This document shows, piece after piece, positions 32,920 through 41,126 of a stretch of DNA of 64,000 nucleotides (its first letter is position 1; every line of letters begins with the position of its first letter). The DNA comes from an uncultured Lachnospiraceae bacterium. GTDB lineage: Bacteria; Bacillota; Clostridia; Lachnospirales; Lachnospiraceae. Below the pieces are notes generated by a model. The model did no database searches and was not told where the DNA came from. It saw only the letters and a list, made by a program, of their open reading frames with translations. The position numbers and the translations under genes are program-made. The DNA lies in the NCBI GenBank assembly GCA_910586755.1, contig CAJUJM010000038.1:1-64000 (forward strand). The letters are read 5' to 3'.

Positions 32920-33851
32920 AAAAGCTCCTTTCTAAGACATTTTACCCAGCCTCCGGCAGTTTCCGCCACCGGAATTTCCGCCTTTTTGCACTCTTCTTCT
33001 GCACAAGGACATCTGTCCGCAAATACACAGCCCGGCCCCCGCTCCGTCACATAGGGCTGAACCCCGGGAAGGGCCGAAAATCCGTGTTCAGGCATGGCCC
33101 GGTAAAGCGCCTGGCTGTACGGATGTAAAAGGAGTTTTTCCTCCTTAAAATGATCTGCCGGCATTTCCTCCACCGTAGTTCCGGCATAGAATACAGCAAC
33201 CCGATCCGCTACTTCCAGGGCCAACTCCAAATCATGGGTAATCAGAAGAACTCCCGCCCCCTGATCTGCAATTTCCCGAAAATGCCCCAATACCCGTTTT
33301 GCCGCTGATAAATGAAGTCCCGGCGTGGGCTCATCGGCAATTACCAGCTTTGGCATTTCCATCAGGGCCGTAGAAATCAATACCCGCCTGGTCATGCCGC
33401 CGGACAGTTCAAAGGGGTATTGGTCTTCCACCTCTTTCCCCAGACCATAGCGTTTTAACAGGCTCCGGCACCGTTCTATAGCAGAAGGAGATTTTTTGCC
33501 GTTTCGGACCTGCTCTCCCACCTTCATCAGAGGATCCAGGTAAGATACGCTTTGAGGTACCAGAACCATCTCTGTCCCTACTATCCGGCTTCTTAACGGA
33601 TCATCCAGTTCTTTACCCTCATAATAAATCTTGCCGGAAACAGAGGCATTGTAAGGGAGAATCCCCAGAATCCCGTGAGCTAAAAGGCTCTTTCCCGAGC
33701 CGCTGGATCCTGCCACCGCCGTCATTTCTCCGGCTCTCACCGTAAGACTTAAATCTTTTATTACCGGCAGATCCCTCTGATGAAGCCCCCTTGTATATTG
33801 CCGAAACGAGATAGACAGGCCGTCCACTCGCAGCAATTCTTTTTTTTCCAT
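32916..33851 (-). CDS. nikD: ABC importer ATPase, NikD/DppD type
   Basis: A 311-residue ATPase with Walker A GSSGSGKS, signature ELSGGMTRRVLIS, and Walker B LVIADEPTPGLH. It carries the C-terminal oligopeptide/dipeptide extension with a Cys-rich loop (GPGCVFADRCPCAEEECKKA), which in this family often holds an iron-sulfur cluster. Pairs with the NikE-like ATPase to drive the two permeases encoded just upstream. ATG 33851 is 54 bases after the NikC-like stop. Confidence 0.85.
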   Translation of the reverse strand: MEKKELLRVDGLSISFRQYTRGLHQRDLPVIKDLSLTVRAGEMTAVAGSSGSGKSLLAHGILGILPYNASVSGKIYYEGKELDDPLRSRIVGTEMVLVPQSVSYLDPLMKVGEQVRNGKKSPSAIERCRSLLKRYGLGKEVEDQYPFELSGGMTRRVLISTALMEMPKLVIADEPTPGLHLSAAKRVLGHFREIADQGAGVLLITHDLELALEVADRVAVFYAGTTVEEMPADHFKEEKLLLHPYSQALYRAMPEHGFSALPGVQPYVTERGPGCVFADRCPCAEEECKKAEIPVAETAGGWVKCLRKELL

Positions 33852-33905
33852 GTTGTGTTATCTCCTACTGTCAAGTATCTGTAATAAGAATCCTGCATAG
33901 CTTCC

Positions 33906-34727
33906 CTACTCGTGAGCGCTGCCCGGATCCAAAAGCTTGCATATATTGTCCCCCAGCATATGGAACAGCAGCACCGTGATCACCAACAGACCGCCTGGAA
34001 ACAGGGCCAGCCACCACTTTCCCATTGCCAGGTATTTCATACTTTCTGATAAAATCACTCCCATTGCTGGTTCTTCCGGGGACAGGCCAAACCCCAGAAA
34101 GGTAATGCTGGCCTCGTGGAGAATGGCATGGGGAAACAGCAAAATCAACCCGGTAAAAAGTTGTGTCAGCAAATGGGGAATCATATGATTTACCGCTATC
34201 TGAAGCTTTCCCATCCCTAACCGGGAAGCAATCTGGATGTACTGGCTGCTTTTTAATTTCAGCACTTCGCCTCGCAGAAGCCTTGCAAGACTTGTCCAGT
34301 GGGTCAGGGTAATCCCCACAACCACTCCAAAAAACCCCTTCCCACAAGCGTAGGAAATCAGAATCAGCAGAAGGATATGGGGGATTCCCATTACCAAATC
34401 AATGAGAAACGTAACAAAGGAATCCGCCCCCTTTCCCAGCACTGCCCCGCATATGCCAAGGACCCCTGCAAACACAGCGCTGGCCGCCGCAGTTAAAATT
34501 CCCAGCCGGATGCTTAAAGAAAGTCCGGTAATGGTCCGCACAAACATATCCCGCCCCATAAAGTCTGTTCCGAAAAGGTATTCCTTACAGGGAGCCAGAT
34601 TTTTTCTTGAAAAATCTGTAATTAAGGCGGCCTCCCTCCAAAAACAGCCCAACAGGGTAACGGCAATCAAAAATGCCGACGACAGCGCGATCCAGCCTAT
34701 TGTCTTTGTCCTCCGATTGATTCTCAT
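33906..34727 (-). CDS. nikC: ABC importer permease, NikC/DppC type
   Basis: A 273-residue permease with about six membrane helices, an N-terminal anchor (10-30), GTDFMGRDMFVRTI near the start as in DppC/NikC, and the cytoplasmic EAA-like loop region (SSQYIQIASRLGMGKLQIAVNH). The start overlaps the NikB-like stop by four bases. It forms the membrane channel with the neighbouring permease. Confidence 0.88.
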   Translation of the reverse strand: MRINRRTKTIGWIALSSAFLIAVTLLGCFWREAALITDFSRKNLAPCKEYLFGTDFMGRDMFVRTITGLSLSIRLGILTAAASAVFAGVLGICGAVLGKGADSFVTFLIDLVMGIPHILLLILISYACGKGFFGVVVGITLTHWTSLARLLRGEVLKLKSSQYIQIASRLGMGKLQIAVNHMIPHLLTQLFTGLILLFPHAILHEASITFLGFGLSPEEPAMGVILSESMKYLAMGKWWLALFPGGLLVITVLLFHMLGDNICKLLDPGSAHE

Positions 34728-35716
34728 ACTCCATTCCCCCTTTTGATTCTGGGGTCAAGGACTTCATAAAGCAGGTTTGCCAATGCGTTTCCGCAAAAAA
34801 CAATGACAGCGCTGACCACCGTAATTCCCAAAAGCAGCGGCACATCGCTTCCAAGTCCTGCATTTACCGCCGCCTGCCCTAATCCCGGATAGGAAAACAC
34901 CTGCTCTACCAAAACGGAGCCGCCGAATATTTCACTGATAGAGGCAAACTGCAGCGTCACCGCCGGAAAGGCAATATTCCGCAGGCAATGACGCCTTATG
35001 ATGGATCCGGTATCCTCGCCTCTGGCCCGGGCAAACAGCATATAATCACTTTCCAGAACTTCTATCATTTTCTCCCTGGTGTGAAGGGCAATATTGGAAA
35101 TCCCGGTTAGGCTTAAGGCAGCCGCCGGAAGAATGGCATGAACGATCCGGTCAGAAAGCCTTACCTGAGAAGCCTCCACACCAATTGGCACTGCAAAGCC
35201 AACCGGCAGCGCCTTCAGCCACACGGAAAACACCATAAGCAGAAGCAATGCCAGGAAAAAGGCCGGGGTACTGGCTGTCAAAAGGCTGTAACTGGTTACC
35301 AGCTTGTCCTGCCATTTTCCCCGTTTTGCCCCGGCGAGGATTCCAAGGAGGAAACCGATTCCCCCGGAAAGCAGCCAGGCCAGGGCCATCATTCCCAAGG
35401 ATCCAGCCGCCCTCTCCCTCAGAATTTCGCCCACCGGCCTGCGGTAGAGCAGAGACACTCCCATTTCTCCCCGGATAAAGTCCCATGCCCAGGTAAAGTA
35501 TCTCTGAATCATAGGGATATCGGTTCCCCAGTAGGCTCTTAATTTTTCTATCTGCTCCGGGCTCATAGCGCCTAACGCCGCCTGGCCCACATTGCTCTGG
35601 AGCGGGTCAATTGGGGATATGGCAAGAAGGAAAAACGCCGCCGCGCTGACCCCAAATATCAAAAGGATGACCCGCAAAGTTCCAGTTAAAAAAATCTGTA
35701 TTGTTTTCTGTTTCAT
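34724..35716 (-). CDS. nikB: ABC importer permease, NikB/DppB type
   Basis: A 330-residue permease of the DppB/NikB family. The N-terminus (LRVILLIFGVSAAAFFLLAI) is followed by periplasmic SPIDPLQSNVG. The EAA loop is DYMLFARARGEDTGSIIRRH, and the C-terminus is FCGNALANLLYEVLDPRIKRG. About six helices. Its start overlaps the last base of the binding-protein gene stop, indicating coupled translation. Confidence 0.9.
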   Translation of the reverse strand: MKQKTIQIFLTGTLRVILLIFGVSAAAFFLLAISPIDPLQSNVGQAALGAMSPEQIEKLRAYWGTDIPMIQRYFTWAWDFIRGEMGVSLLYRRPVGEILRERAAGSLGMMALAWLLSGGIGFLLGILAGAKRGKWQDKLVTSYSLLTASTPAFFLALLLLMVFSVWLKALPVGFAVPIGVEASQVRLSDRIVHAILPAAALSLTGISNIALHTREKMIEVLESDYMLFARARGEDTGSIIRRHCLRNIAFPAVTLQFASISEIFGGSVLVEQVFSYPGLGQAAVNAGLGSDVPLLLGITVVSAVIVFCGNALANLLYEVLDPRIKRGNGV

Positions 35717-37305
35717 TAATTATTCCAGCTCCACAAATCCACATTATTCACAATCGACCAGCCGTGCCCGTGGGGATGAAGCTTCTGGTCTGCCACGGAA
35801 AGGCCGGACCGGACCCAGTAAAGGTGATCCACATTGGCCAGCCAGATCCAGGGGATATCCCCATCCTGGGTAATGCCGGCGCTGCCGTCCCACTGGGCTT
35901 TTTTCCACAATTGGTAAGATGCTTCTAAGTCTGGCGATGCCAGCGCCTCATCCATATACTGATCCACCTTCTGATTGGCGTAAGGAGAATACCGGGCTCT
36001 GCCGCTTTCCGGTTCCGTATGATAAATATTATAAAGTTCCATAGGAGTGTGAGCCCCCCACCCCCACATAAGAGGCTGCCGGTAAGCCATAGTATAGGCT
36101 TCCTCCCAGCCCACGCCTTTGACAGATGTATCAATTCCTAAATCTTTTAACTGATTGGCTGTCTCGGCAGCCATAGCCTGGCGGACCGAGTCGCCGGACG
36201 GATAGGCGATTTCCAGCTCTGCCTTAAGTCCGTCCTTTTCCCGTATCCCGTCATCGCCTTCCAGCCAGCCGGCTTCTTCCATGAGAGCCCTGGCCTGTTC
36301 CAGGTCATTTGTTACCTGACTGCCTTCATAATACCAGGGCATCTTGTCGCAGACACTGTATGCCGGAGTCCCGTATCCGTCCAATACATTTTCGATAAGC
36401 TTTTCCCGGTCTACGGCCAGATTGACAGCCCTGCGGACTCTCACGTCGCAGGTCAGATCATTTCCAATCACTGTGCCGTCCTCCATAGTCTGTCTGGGAA
36501 CCGCCGGAAGGTTAAATCCACGGTTATCCACCGTCTCACAGTCCAGCAGATTGTAGCCGTCAACGGTTTCTTCTCCATAGGAAGCCGCCGTATAGGCCAA
36601 ATCCGCCTGTCCGGACAAAACTGCCCCGTAGGCCGCGTCCTCATCCATAAACAGAATGGTAACCTTTTTCATCCCGGGAGCCGGGCCGTAATAGTCCGGA
36701 TTGGCTTCCAGAACCACCTGCTGGCCCTTGTCCCATTGCTTCAGTATGTATCTTCCCGACCCCACAGGATTTTGACCGTAATCCAAACCATAAGCATGTT
36801 CCGGCACAATTCCTACAATCGCCATGGTATAGGGCCAGATGGAATAAGGCCGGTTCATGTGAAACTCTACTGTATCCCCGTCTACCGCCACCGCTTCTTT
36901 TAACATGGTAAAATCATTGACAGAACTGGTATCCCGAAGTGTGTTGTAGGTAAACGCCACGTCTTTTGCCGTAAGCGCCTCTCCGTCCGTAAATTTTGCG
37001 TCATTTCGGATATCCACTGTCCACAAAAGGCCGTCTTCACTGCAGGCCATTTCGGTAGCCAGATCATAGTCGATAGATAAATCATAGGTAGTTACTGTCA
37101 GGGTGCTTTGAATCAGCGGCTCATGGACATGTTCTCCTGCGCCCCAGCCATAAGCCGGGTCAAATCCTGCCTCTGGCTCAGAGCTGGGGGGCATCACCAC
37201 TACTACGCTTTCTGGATTCAGGCTGACTTGTTCCCGGCCGCATCCTGTCAACACAATGGCCGCCAGAACGGCCGCCGCTGATTTTATGAGCCTCTTGATT
37301 CTCAT
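35716..37305 (-). CDS. nikA: ABC substrate-binding lipoprotein, nickel/peptide family 5
   Basis: A 529-residue extracytoplasmic lipoprotein: signal peptide with lipobox VLTGC (Cys22), then a family-5 solute-binding fold (WTVDIRNDAKFTDGEALTAKDVAFTYNTL, NPVGSGRYILKQW, RVRRAVNLAVDREKLIENVLDGYGTP). A C-terminal HPHGHGW and other histidines could bind nickel complexes. The family also contains peptide-binding proteins, so nickel specificity rests on the downstream lar genes. It is the first gene of the eight-gene stretch down to larC-larE. ATG 37305 lies after an AAAGGAATAAA. No NikR-type operator is evident upstream. Confidence 0.82.
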   Translation of the reverse strand: MRIKRLIKSAAAVLAAIVLTGCGREQVSLNPESVVVVMPPSSEPEAGFDPAYGWGAGEHVHEPLIQSTLTVTTYDLSIDYDLATEMACSEDGLLWTVDIRNDAKFTDGEALTAKDVAFTYNTLRDTSSVNDFTMLKEAVAVDGDTVEFHMNRPYSIWPYTMAIVGIVPEHAYGLDYGQNPVGSGRYILKQWDKGQQVVLEANPDYYGPAPGMKKVTILFMDEDAAYGAVLSGQADLAYTAASYGEETVDGYNLLDCETVDNRGFNLPAVPRQTMEDGTVIGNDLTCDVRVRRAVNLAVDREKLIENVLDGYGTPAYSVCDKMPWYYEGSQVTNDLEQARALMEEAGWLEGDDGIREKDGLKAELEIAYPSGDSVRQAMAAETANQLKDLGIDTSVKGVGWEEAYTMAYRQPLMWGWGAHTPMELYNIYHTEPESGRARYSPYANQKVDQYMDEALASPDLEASYQLWKKAQWDGSAGITQDGDIPWIWLANVDHLYWVRSGLSVADQKLHPHGHGWSIVNNVDLWSWNN

Positions 37306-37344
37306 CTTTTTTATTCCTTTCTAAACCCTCAAGTGAAAAGTGTG

Positions 37345-37361
37345 ACCGTCTCAACTGTTAC
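37345..37361 (-). repeat. End fragment of the GTAACAGTTnAGACGG repeat family
   Basis: ACCGTCTCAACTGTTAC is the reverse complement of GTAACAGTTGAGACGGT, matching the end motif of the element at 19971 in 14 of 16 positions. It lies 40 bases upstream of the nikA-like start. Confidence 0.45.
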
Positions 37362-37420
37362 AAAAAAACCAGAAAAGCAAGCCTATCCATTTTTGAATAG
37401 TCATACCTTCCTGGTATCAT

Positions 37421-37531
37421 TGTAAACCTGCATGCGCCCGGCGGCAGACGCACCACCGCACATGAAAGTCTGGCGAGCGCATGGGGCATGCCTGAATGCA
37501 TGCCGCCTAATCGGCGGCGGAATTTTATTGT
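37421..37531 (+). repeat. CG-rich dispersed repeat, copy 2
   Basis: This copy is colinear with the reverse complement of 29255-29371, sharing AAACCTGCATGCGCCCGGCG, AGTCTGGCG and GAATGCATGCCGCCT. It lacks the second direct unit of copy 1. It lies within the 335-base gap between the phosphoesterase gene and the nik operon, where I see no gene. Confidence 0.7.
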
Positions 37532-37640
37532 AATTATCATTCATAAATGCTTTTCTGTGATGACTTCTGTCATCGGTTAAGTGTATTTTACTAAAATTTT
37601 TCCCAATTATCAAGAAAAGTTTACCCAAACGTTTGAGGGC

Positions 37641-38549
37641 CTAGAGGGGCTTTCGGCCTGTTTTCCCCGCCCTGTGGACTGCTGGTTTTAAATCCAGCAG
37701 AATCACCTGAGGCTTATTATTAATCCGGATATTAATAGAATGGGTTCCCAGTCCTCTGCTGACCACCATCCTTTTTCCTCCGTCTTCAAAACTTCCGGCA
37801 CACCAGGGCAGGAAAAACTGATATTGAGGAGTCATAACTCCGCCCAGCAAAGGCAGTCTTATGGTTCCTCCATGAAAATGTCCGGACAGGGTCAAATCAG
37901 CCCCCCAGGCCGCGCTTTCTTTAAAATACATAGGCGAATGGATTAATAGAATCTGAAAGCGTTTCTCATCTGCCTTTCCCAAACAATTATACAGATAGTC
38001 CTTTTCTAAAGGCCGGGGCTTTTGGAAAAAAAGCTTGCGGTAATGCTTCTTTTTTAAGTCTGCGCCGCTAACCGCCACGTCCTCTCCTATAAGGCTTGTA
38101 TTATTTTCCAGATAAATAACTCCCAGTTTCTCTAATCTGTCCCGGTACTGCTCATACAGAGAGCCGTAGACAGAGCGTTCCCACACCATACGGTTTTCAT
38201 GGTTGCCATTCCCATAGTACACCGGATATTTCTCTGCAAGCTTTTCTATCAGGGATACCGCAACGGAAACTCCCGGCATCCCTTTGCTTACCATCATATC
38301 GCCGCCAATTAAAACAGCGTCCGGCTCGGCCTGGTCAATGGCTTTTATTAATCTGGCATTTTCTGGACCAAACTCCTTATTGTGAAGATCTGACAAAAAA
38401 ACCAGCCGTTTGGGAGCCCTTACTTTCTCTGAAACTATGGAAATGCCCTCCACTGCCAGACAATCTCTCTCATATTCAGACCAAAGAATAAAACTGGCCC
38501 CGGCTCCGGCGGCCATAAGCCCTAAAGCTCCCAACGCTGTTTTCTTCAT
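37641..38549 (-). CDS. Membrane-anchored metallophosphoesterase (YkuE/YaeI-like)
   Basis: A 302-residue calcineurin-type phosphoesterase with an N-terminal membrane anchor (5-24). The five metal-binding motifs are visible: FLSDLHN, IGGDMM, GNGNHEN, LLIHSP, and SGHFHGG. The family includes YkuE and UDP-2,3-diacylglucosamine pyrophosphatase-like enzymes; the Gram-positive members' substrates are unclear. It is the last gene of a short minus-strand run with rubrerythrin 30 bases upstream. Confidence 0.9.
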   Translation of the reverse strand: MKKTALGALGLMAAGAGASFILWSEYERDCLAVEGISIVSEKVRAPKRLVFLSDLHNKEFGPENARLIKAIDQAEPDAVLIGGDMMVSKGMPGVSVAVSLIEKLAEKYPVYYGNGNHENRMVWERSVYGSLYEQYRDRLEKLGVIYLENNTSLIGEDVAVSGADLKKKHYRKLFFQKPRPLEKDYLYNCLGKADEKRFQILLIHSPMYFKESAAWGADLTLSGHFHGGTIRLPLLGGVMTPQYQFFLPWCAGSFEDGGKRMVVSRGLGTHSINIRINNKPQVILLDLKPAVHRAGKTGRKPL

Positions 38550-38579
38550 AGCTACCTGTCCTTTTTCCTCTTCTCTATC

Positions 38580-39191
38580 CTATTTTCCGCAACATCCCGG
38601 CGCAGTCCAGGGAGCCAGCTCCATTCGGATAAAATAGCCCTGTTCGTGCTGGCAGACCGGGCATTTCTGAGGAGCCTCTTTCCCCCGGTGAACATGGCCG
38701 CAGTTTAAGCACACCCACCCTGTCTCCACATCTGAGACAAACAGGTGTCCCTCTTCCATAAGCTTCCCAAACATCTGAAAACGATCTGCATGGGTTTTTT
38801 CCACATCTGCAATCATCCGAAAGGTCTGGGCAATCCGGGAAAATCCTTCCTGATCCGCAATATCGGCAAAAGACTTGTATACCACATCATGTTCTTCATT
38901 TTCATTGTGAACAGCCTTCTTTAGCTGATCCAGGATACCGGTATCCAAATCCACCGGATATCCACCGTCAATATGGATGGTCTCTCCATTCATGTCCTGG
39001 AGAAAGTTGTAAAATACCTCCGCATGCTCCTTTTCCTGATCTGCAGTATATAAGAATACGGCTTGGAGCACAGGAAGTTTCTGTTCTTTCGCCTTTCCTG
39101 CCGCCAGAGTATAGCGGTTTCTGGCCTGGCTTTCACCTGCAAATGCCCGCATCAGGTTTTTGGCTGTAGCGCTGCTTTTAAAGTCTGTCAT
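38580..39191 (-). CDS. rbr: Rubrerythrin
   Basis: A 203-residue non-haem diiron peroxidase protecting anaerobes from hydrogen peroxide. The ferritin-like domain (1 to about 155) has the ExxH/E ligands in FAGESQARNRY, EKEHAEVF, ENEEHDVVY and DVEKTHADRF. The C-terminal rubredoxin domain has WVCLNCGHVH and CPVCQHEQGYF. A short extra C-terminal tail ends in CCGK. ATG 39191 has GGAGGAACC upstream. A PerR site was not identified. Confidence 0.95.
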   Translation of the reverse strand: MTDFKSSATAKNLMRAFAGESQARNRYTLAAGKAKEQKLPVLQAVFLYTADQEKEHAEVFYNFLQDMNGETIHIDGGYPVDLDTGILDQLKKAVHNENEEHDVVYKSFADIADQEGFSRIAQTFRMIADVEKTHADRFQMFGKLMEEGHLFVSDVETGWVCLNCGHVHRGKEAPQKCPVCQHEQGYFIRMELAPWTAPGCCGK

Positions 39192-39255
39192 TGTAAGGTT
39201 CCTCCTTTACATTTTCCTTGGATTTCCCTCTCAGTATATCCAAAAAACAGGTAAA

Positions 39256-39774
39256 TCATTCCTGCTTTTTGAGTACCTTGTTTACTTCCGCAAGCAGCAG
39301 ATCCGCATACATGGGAAACCGCTCTCTTGGAAGCATTCTTCCTTGTTTCCACATGTCATAAACTTCTTCAAAGGTGACAAATACCGCCTCCACCACCTCT
39401 TCCTTCTGGAGAACCAATTTCTCCCTGGTCACATCCTGTACCGTCACATAAGTATCCACAAAACGTTCCGGCCGCACCACCGTGTGAAGGAGACGCACCT
39501 CCTCCGGCCGGGCAAAAATTCCCACTTCCTCGGAAAGCTCTCTTAAAACACTGTCCAGACTTTCTTCTCCTGCCTGGGCTGATCCGCCTGTACATTCCCA
39601 CCAAAGCCCAAAGGTCTTATCCGGATGGCGCTGGGTTAAAAGAATTTTCCCTTCCAGGTTAATGGTCCAGATATCTGTTACAATGTGGTACTCTCCCTCT
39701 GACATGGGCACTCCCCTGACATGGGTTTTTCCGGTTTTGTTTCGGTCTTTGTCATATACATCCCACAATTCCAT
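39256..39774 (-). CDS. NUDIX hydrolase (Idi/YfcD-like)
   Basis: A 172-residue NUDIX protein. The Nudix box is intact: G-x5-E-x7-REL-x-EE-x-G in GSAQAGEESLDSVLRELSEE followed by VG. The N-terminus ELWDVYDKDRNKTGKTHVRG resembles isopentenyl-diphosphate isomerase-like NUDIX proteins, but the ligands needed for isomerase activity are not all evident. It probably hydrolyses a nucleoside diphosphate derivative. It stands between rubrerythrin and the DUF6062 gene with short gaps. Confidence 0.88.
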   Translation of the reverse strand: MELWDVYDKDRNKTGKTHVRGVPMSEGEYHIVTDIWTINLEGKILLTQRHPDKTFGLWWECTGGSAQAGEESLDSVLRELSEEVGIFARPEEVRLLHTVVRPERFVDTYVTVQDVTREKLVLQKEEVVEAVFVTFEEVYDMWKQGRMLPRERFPMYADLLLAEVNKVLKKQE

Positions 39775-39805
39775 AATATACCAGCCTTTCCTTTGGTCTG
39801 CTGTT

Positions 39806-40549
39806 TTATTTCTGCTTAAATACCGGATCCGCAGGATACCCCCCGGTTATTTTCTGCATGGTTCTGGGCACCGCATCTTTTGAATTTTTCCAATCCGCAT
39901 CTTGGTTGCGGTAATCGTATTTTTCTACAAACCAGTCAATATCCTCCTGAATTCTGGAAAGCTCCCTCTCCATAAGGGAACACAGAATTTCTTCCATTTT
40001 CTGCGCCTCGCCAGCCTTGCACTTATTTCTGCAGGTATTTAATACGTCATAAAAATGAGGCAGGCAGAAACCCTTGGAATCCTTTAGCAGGTTGATAAAT
40101 TCCGGTTCTGTTCTCATCAGGTAAACAAAAGTATTTTGGATCCTCTCGTAAGTCTCGTCAATTTTCCGGCATACGTAGCAGTTTTCCTTTCCCGGCCTGT
40201 TTTCAGCAGGAGCCTTTTTCATCCAGCCAAGCAGAGCGCTCTTCGGCGGCGCAGTCCCGCTCTTCCTCTCTTCCACAGATTCCTTAAAATGGTCTCTTAA
40301 GTACTTCATCCGGGTTTTTAGAATCCAGGCATTTCCCAGATAGTTTCCATAGTCATACATCATCTTTGTATGCTTTCTGCAAAAACCTGTCTGATCCGTT
40401 TCCGCCCGGATATCATCCTCCATGTAGGAGGATCCCAATGTAAAGCTTATGGCATCCTGCTCCAGCTTCCTCTCCAGATAGCAGCAGGGACATTCGTCCC
40501 CGGCTTTTACCGCATCCATAACTTCAATGGTGTATAGTTTTTCCTTCAT
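39806..40549 (-). CDS. DUF6062-type protein with paired cysteines
   Basis: A 247-residue soluble protein that I recognise as the DUF6062 type common in Lachnospiraceae. It has two half-repeats, each with a CxxC-like pair followed later by Phe-Cys-x-x-His: CPCCYLE then FCRKHTKMM, and CYVCRK then FCLPHFYDV. This spacing suggests two zinc or iron-sulfur sites. The function is unknown. ATG 40549 lies after a GGAGGGCTG. It ends 31 bases before the NUDIX gene, so the two may be co-transcribed. Confidence 0.75.
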   Translation of the reverse strand: MKEKLYTIEVMDAVKAGDECPCCYLERKLEQDAISFTLGSSYMEDDIRAETDQTGFCRKHTKMMYDYGNYLGNAWILKTRMKYLRDHFKESVEERKSGTAPPKSALLGWMKKAPAENRPGKENCYVCRKIDETYERIQNTFVYLMRTEPEFINLLKDSKGFCLPHFYDVLNTCRNKCKAGEAQKMEEILCSLMERELSRIQEDIDWFVEKYDYRNQDADWKNSKDAVPRTMQKITGGYPADPVFKQK

Positions 40550-40662
40550 ATCAGCCCTCCCCCGCTTTCCAGGAATTTCTAATTTCTTCCATCATACACG
40601 CTGGCAGGGCTGCCGTCAAGTACAGGCATTTTTCTCTTGAAAAAATACAATCAATCTGGCTG

Positions 40663-40938
40663 CTAATCTGGTTTCTTTCTAAGATTCTGCTGCAAAAATT
40701 CCCAGGCTGTCATGACAAAGGTCTCTGCCTTCTGCACTTGCTCTTCTGCCTCTTCTTTTGATATGACAAACCCAAGACATTCACAGCTCATATCGCATGA
40801 AAAATAGCCTTCATTTGCTGTTCCTTTTGCAACAGAGCCGTAAAGAATTACTGCTTTTAAATTATCTTTATATATTGATTTCAATCGGTCTACCAACTTA
40901 TTATAAATATTCATCCCCTCATCTGTCCTAAATTTCAT
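40663..40938 (-). pseudogene. Remnant of an MNT nucleotidyltransferase/HEPN pair
   Basis: The 91-residue frame begins like a minimal nucleotidyltransferase (LKAVILYGSVAKGTANEGYFS). The catalytic Asp-x-Asp that should follow is missing; after Tyr-Phe-Ser the sequence becomes CDMSCECLGFVISKEEAEEQ and an amphipathic helix resembling the C-terminus of HEPN partners. The simplest reading is an internal deletion joining the front of an MNT antitoxin gene to the tail of its HEPN toxin gene. It is not expected to be an active enzyme. The start may be Met9. Confidence 0.6.
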
Positions 40939-41043
40939 AATTCCTTTACTGAAAATATAATTTATTTAGATATTTCTATTATATCCTTTTTCCTTTCTTT
41001 GCATAGAAAAATCCTTATTTTCTATTTCATTCAAACGTATAAT

Positions 41044-41101
41044 TAAGGGGATGCGGCAAAATGAAACCAATAATTTTATTTCATTTTGCCGCATCCCCTT
41101 A
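41044..41101. repeat. Hairpin repeat copy B (perfect palindrome)
   Basis: A perfect 23-bp inverted repeat (41044-41066 with 41079-41101) surrounds a 12-base spacer. The arm contains AAGGGGATG then GCAAAATGAAA. It lies 25 bases after the dacF-like stop in the gap before the MNT remnant. No T run adjoins it on the minus strand, so a simple terminator role is not obvious. Confidence 0.85.
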
Positions 41102-41126
41102 TATCACTCATTACAATCTTCTAAGC

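Noticed and set aside
29374..37305. Lactate racemase LarA expected with larB/larC/larE
   Set aside because: No frame in the window shows the LarA histidine/lysine motifs; it is absent here.
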